Part shown: piece after piece, positions 6,187-8,730 of the stretch
Position numbering within the stretch: position 1 is the stretch's first letter
Layout: each line of letters begins with the position of its first letter
From: an uncultured Collinsella sp.
GTDB taxonomy: Bacteria > Actinomycetota > Coriobacteriia > Coriobacteriales > Coriobacteriaceae
Reading direction: 5' to 3'
Length of the DNA: 8,730 bases
NCBI GenBank assembly: GCA_905207425.1
Contig: CAJLLB010000085.1
Coordinates: 1 to 8,730 of the forward strand
Notes under the pieces: generated by a model
Seen by the model: the letters and a program-made list of their open reading frames with translations, nothing else
What the model was told of the DNA's origin: nothing
Database searches by the model: none
Translations under genes and position numbers: made by a program

Positions 6187-7131
6187 GTGGCGTTCAACCA
6201 TAAGCACCTGATCGACATTACCGAGTACTCCGAAGAGGACATCAAGCTCATCCTCGAGACCGCCAAGGCGTTCTCCGAGGTCAACGAGCGTGCCATCAAG
6301 AAGGTCCCCACGCTCAAGGGCAAGACCATCGTCAACATGTTCAACGAGCCCTCGACGCGCACCCGCAGCTCCTTCGAGCTCGCCGAGAAGCGTCTTTCGG
6401 CCGACAGCCTCAACTTTGGCGGCTCCTCGACCTCCACGGTCAAGGGCGAGAGCCTCGTCGACACCGTCGAGACCCTCAACGCCTATAAGATCGACTGCAT
6501 CGTCGTGCGCGACAAGCACGCCGGCGCTCCCTACATCGTCACGCAGAATTCGCCCGCGAGTGTTATCTGCGCCGGTGACGGTAAGCACAACCACCCCACG
6601 CAGGCCCTGCTCGACCTGTACACCATCTGGGAGCACAAGGGTGACTTCCACGGTCTGAAGGTCGCCGTCGTCGGCGACATCTCCCACTCCCGCGTTTGCG
6701 GCTCGCTGATCCCCGCCCTTAAGATCATGGGCTGTGAGACCTACGCCGTCGCCCCCGGCACGCTGCTGCCGCCGGCGCCCGAGGTCCTGGGCTGCGACCA
6801 CGTGACGAGCGACCTCGATTCCGTCCTGCCCGAGCTGGACGTCGTCTACATGCTGCGCGTGCAGCAGGAGCGCCTCGAGGGTGCTCCGTTCCCGACCATT
6901 CGCGAGTACCACAAGCTCTTCGGCCTGACCAAGGACCGCGAGAAGCTCATGAAGCCCGACGCGATCATCTGCCACCCGGGCCCCATCAACCGCGGCGTCG
7001 AGTTCGACTCCTATATGGCCGACCACCCGCAACGCTCCGTCATCCTGGAGCAGGTCTACGCCGGTATCTGCGTGCGTATGGCTATCCTGTATCTGCTGCT
7101 TGGAGGTGCCGATAATGGCCTTGCTTCTTAA
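6187..7131 (+). CDS. pyrB: Aspartate carbamoyltransferase catalytic subunit
   Basis: A 314-residue cytosolic enzyme that condenses carbamoyl phosphate with L-aspartate to N-carbamoyl-L-aspartate, the first committed pyrimidine step. Residues 56-60 are the carbamoyl phosphate loop STRTR within FNEPSTRTRSSFE, HPTQALLDLY starts at 136, and HPGPINRG is at 263-270. Length is normal. A GTG start at 6187 is chosen: GGGAGG at 6170-6175 in the end of pyrR serves as SD 11 nt upstream. The in-frame GTG at 6175 would overlap that SD and also overlap pyrR, adding only four residues. No regulatory pyrI is seen next to it. The C-terminus overlaps pyrC by 17 nt, implying coupled translation and possibly an ATCase-dihydroorotase complex, as is known for some bacteria with class I dihydroorotase. 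Confidence 0.95.
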   Translation: MAFNHKHLIDITEYSEEDIKLILETAKAFSEVNERAIKKVPTLKGKTIVNMFNEPSTRTRSSFELAEKRLSADSLNFGGSSTSTVKGESLVDTVETLNAYKIDCIVVRDKHAGAPYIVTQNSPASVICAGDGKHNHPTQALLDLYTIWEHKGDFHGLKVAVVGDISHSRVCGSLIPALKIMGCETYAVAPGTLLPPAPEVLGCDHVTSDLDSVLPELDVVYMLRVQQERLEGAPFPTIREYHKLFGLTKDREKLMKPDAIICHPGPINRGVEFDSYMADHPQRSVILEQVYAGICVRMAILYLLLGGADNGLAS

Positions 7132-8404
7132 GAATGCCCACGTCGTCGACCCGTCCGTCGAGCTTGACGGTGTCGTTGACGTCCTGATTGACGGCGACAA
7201 GATCGCCGAGGTCGGCGAGAATCTCGCCGTCGAGGGAGCCGAGGTCCGCGACCTTTCCGGCAAGTACCTCGTCCCCGGCCTGGTGGATATGCACGTTCAC
7301 CTTCGCGAGCCCGGCTACGAGGTCAAAGAGGACATCGAGAGCGGCACCCGCGCAGCTGCAAAGGGCGGCTTTACCGGCGTGTGCTCCATGCCCAACACCG
7401 ATCCCGTTACCGATAACGGTACCGTCGTGGAGTTCGTAAAGTCCCGTGCTGCCGAGGTCGGTCACTGCCGCGTCTATCCGTCGGGCGCCATGACCCGCGG
7501 TCTTAAGGGCGAGGCCATGTCCGAGATGGGCGATATGGTCGCCCACGGCGCCGTCGCCTTCACCGACGACGGTCGCGGCGTGCAGGGCGCGGGCATGCTC
7601 CGTCGTTGCATGGACTACGGCAAGATGTTCGGCAAGGTCTTTATGAGCCACTGCCAGGACGAGGACTTGGTCGGCCACGGCCAGATCAACGAGGGCAAGG
7701 TCTCGACCCGTCTGGCCCTCGAGGGCTGGCCGGCTGCCGGCGAGGAGCTCCAGATCGCCCGCGACATCGAGATCGCCAAGCTGACCGGTGCCAAGCTGCA
7801 CATCCAGCACATCTCCACCGCCCATGGCCTGGAGATCGTGCGTGCCGGCAAGGCCGCTGGCGTTCAGGTTACCTGCGAGGCCACCCCGCACCACATGTTC
7901 CTGACCGAGAACGATCTGGACGAGACCTACAACACCTCGCTCAAGGTCAACCCGCCGCTGCGTACCGAGGAGGATGCCGAGGCCATCCGTCAGGGCGTCA
8001 TCGACGGCACCGTCGACGTTATCGTCACCGATCACGCTCCCCACACCCCGTGGGAGAAGGCCCGCGAGTTCGAGCTTGCGCCCTTTGGCATGATCGGTCT
8101 CGAGACCTCGCTGTCGCTCGTGCTCACCGAGCTGGTCAACACGGGTAAGATGAGCATGGGCCGCATGGTTGAGCTCATGGCTATCAAGCCGCGTGAGATC
8201 CTGGGCCTCGACCAGGTTCAGGTCAAGGCGGGCTCCGTTGCCGACCTGACCGTGTTCGACGCGTCCGCCACCTGGACGGTCGGCGAGGACGGTTACGAGT
8301 CGCGCGCCGAGAACTCCGGTTTCGCCGGCCGCACGCTCACCGGTCGTGCCACCGATGTGTTTGTCGGCGGTAAGCAGACGCTCGCCGACGGCTGCATCTG
8401 CTAG
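7115..8404 (+). CDS. pyrC: Dihydroorotase, class I
   Basis: A 429-residue metal-dependent amidohydrolase that cyclises carbamoyl aspartate to dihydroorotate. The metal-binding motif is DMHVHLREPGYE with His60 and His62; MPNTDP lies at 92-97, Asp151/Asp152 in FTDDG at the metal-bridging position, His179 in MSHCQD, His232 in IQHIST, and Asp306/His308 in TDHAPH (catalytic Asp). Length and motif layout fit the class I, multifunctional-type enzyme rather than the shorter E. coli class II. The ATG at 7115 follows GGAGG (7102-7106) with good spacing; an in-frame TTG at 7100 overlaps that SD and is rejected. It begins inside pyrB, as in a tightly coupled operon. All ligands are present, so it should be active. 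Confidence 0.96.
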   Translation: MALLLKNAHVVDPSVELDGVVDVLIDGDKIAEVGENLAVEGAEVRDLSGKYLVPGLVDMHVHLREPGYEVKEDIESGTRAAAKGGFTGVCSMPNTDPVTDNGTVVEFVKSRAAEVGHCRVYPSGAMTRGLKGEAMSEMGDMVAHGAVAFTDDGRGVQGAGMLRRCMDYGKMFGKVFMSHCQDEDLVGHGQINEGKVSTRLALEGWPAAGEELQIARDIEIAKLTGAKLHIQHISTAHGLEIVRAGKAAGVQVTCEATPHHMFLTENDLDETYNTSLKVNPPLRTEEDAEAIRQGVIDGTVDVIVTDHAPHTPWEKAREFELAPFGMIGLETSLSLVLTELVNTGKMSMGRMVELMAIKPREILGLDQVQVKAGSVADLTVFDASATWTVGEDGYESRAENSGFAGRTLTGRATDVFVGGKQTLADGCIC

Positions 8405-8424
8405 CATAGCCTTATCGCTTTTGT

Positions 8425-8449
8425 GCGCGGCACCCTTGCGGTGCCGCGC
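8425..8449 (+). terminator. Strong hairpin between pyrC and pyrK
   Basis: A perfect 10-bp stem GCGCGGCACC/GGTGCCGCGC with loop CTTGC, starting 20 nt after the pyrC stop and followed by TTTCTATTCGTTT. The T-tract is interrupted, so termination is likely partial. It may lower expression of pyrK and later genes or stabilise the pyrRBC messenger. Confidence 0.6.
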
Positions 8450-8496
8450 TTTCTATTCGTTTGGACCATGCAACCGCATGGGGGATTGGAGCGTTT

Positions 8497-8730
8497 ATGC
8501 CCACACCTTCCACTGCACGCATGCACGACTTCGAGGTCGTCTCGAACCGGGAGATTGCCGACGGCGTCTTCTCGCTCGTCATCTCGGCCCCCAAGCTTGC
8601 AAGTGCGCTCAAGCCCGGTCAGTTTGTGAACATCGCCGTACCCGGTGATGCGTCCTCGCTGCTTCGCGTGCCCCTGAGCTACTACCGCGCCGACGCCGAG
8701 GCCGGCACCGTCGAGCTGTGGTACGCCGTC
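8497..8730 (+). CDS. pyrK: Dihydroorotate dehydrogenase electron transfer subunit PyrK, N-terminal part
   Basis: 78 codons are visible and the frame runs off the window end. The start ATG at 8497 has GGAG five bases upstream; translation begins MPTPSTARMHDFEVVSNREI. LKPGQFVNIAVPG (residues 39-51) and LLRVPLSYYRAD (56-67) form the FAD-binding barrel signature of the ferredoxin-reductase superfamily (R-x-P-[LI]-S; Arg58, Pro60, Ser62). In PyrK this domain carries FAD and a C-terminal [2Fe-2S] cluster, passing electrons from the PyrD FMN to NAD. The pyr context decides for PyrK over other flavin reductases. The iron-sulphur cysteines and the expected pyrD are beyond the window. Confidence 0.85.
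   Translation, partial: MPTPSTARMHDFEVVSNREIADGVFSLVISAPKLASALKPGQFVNIAVPGDASSLLRVPLSYYRADAEAGTVELWYAV

Noticed and set aside
7100..7114. Upstream TTG start for pyrC
   Set aside because: It overlaps the GGAGG SD that serves the ATG at 7115; dihydroorotase N-termini fit MALLLKNAHVVDP.

Overview
The window looks like a GC-rich, low-complexity-free piece of a Coriobacteriia chromosome, most likely Collinsella or a close relative. This is inferred from codon use, the protein sequences (four-cysteine L28, AdhE, PyrR/PyrB/PyrC) and gene order; no search was possible. It is ordinary core metabolism carrying two mobile-DNA traces.

Left edge (1-133): the last 81 bases are the right end of an IS3-family (IS150-like) insertion sequence. 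It consists of the last codons of its transposase on the + strand and a terminal inverted repeat ending ...TTCA at 81. The host DNA beside it reads like half of an intrinsic terminator.

134-3642 (- strand): adhE, the bifunctional acetaldehyde/alcohol dehydrogenase, is followed 89 nt downstream by a small APH-fold phosphotransferase of unknown substrate. A GC-rich hairpin lies between them.

3643-3975 (333 nt without a gene): the adhE promoter and SD, a perfect AT-flanked palindrome (3735-3764), the left 50-bp REP-like repeat, and the leader of a transposase gene whose SD can be locked in a 10-bp stem.

3976-4752 (+): a RAYT-type (REP-associated, IS200-like, HUH) transposase with a C-terminal helix-turn-helix. 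It is bracketed by two 50-bp imperfect inverted repeats (46/50 identical), each with a small hairpin. The whole unit (3797-4843) sits between rpmB and adhE and is the most interesting structure here.

4859-5146 (-): rpmB (ribosomal protein L28) with a strong terminator on its 3' side.

5147-5597 (451 nt without a gene): the divergent rpmB and pyr promoters and a long pyr leader. The leader has a series of mutually exclusive hairpins ending in a terminator with a run of seven T's, consistent with transcription attenuation of the pyr operon.

5598-8730 (+): pyrR, pyrB, pyrC, then pyrK cut by the window end. This is a pyrimidine biosynthesis operon in which the first three genes are tightly packed (SD inside the previous gene; pyrB and pyrC overlap). 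A strong hairpin separates pyrC from pyrK and may reduce transcription of the distal genes. PyrR is expected to sense UMP/UTP versus PRPP and control the leader; PyrB and PyrC make carbamoyl aspartate and dihydroorotate; PyrK with a PyrD beyond the window would oxidise dihydroorotate with NAD.
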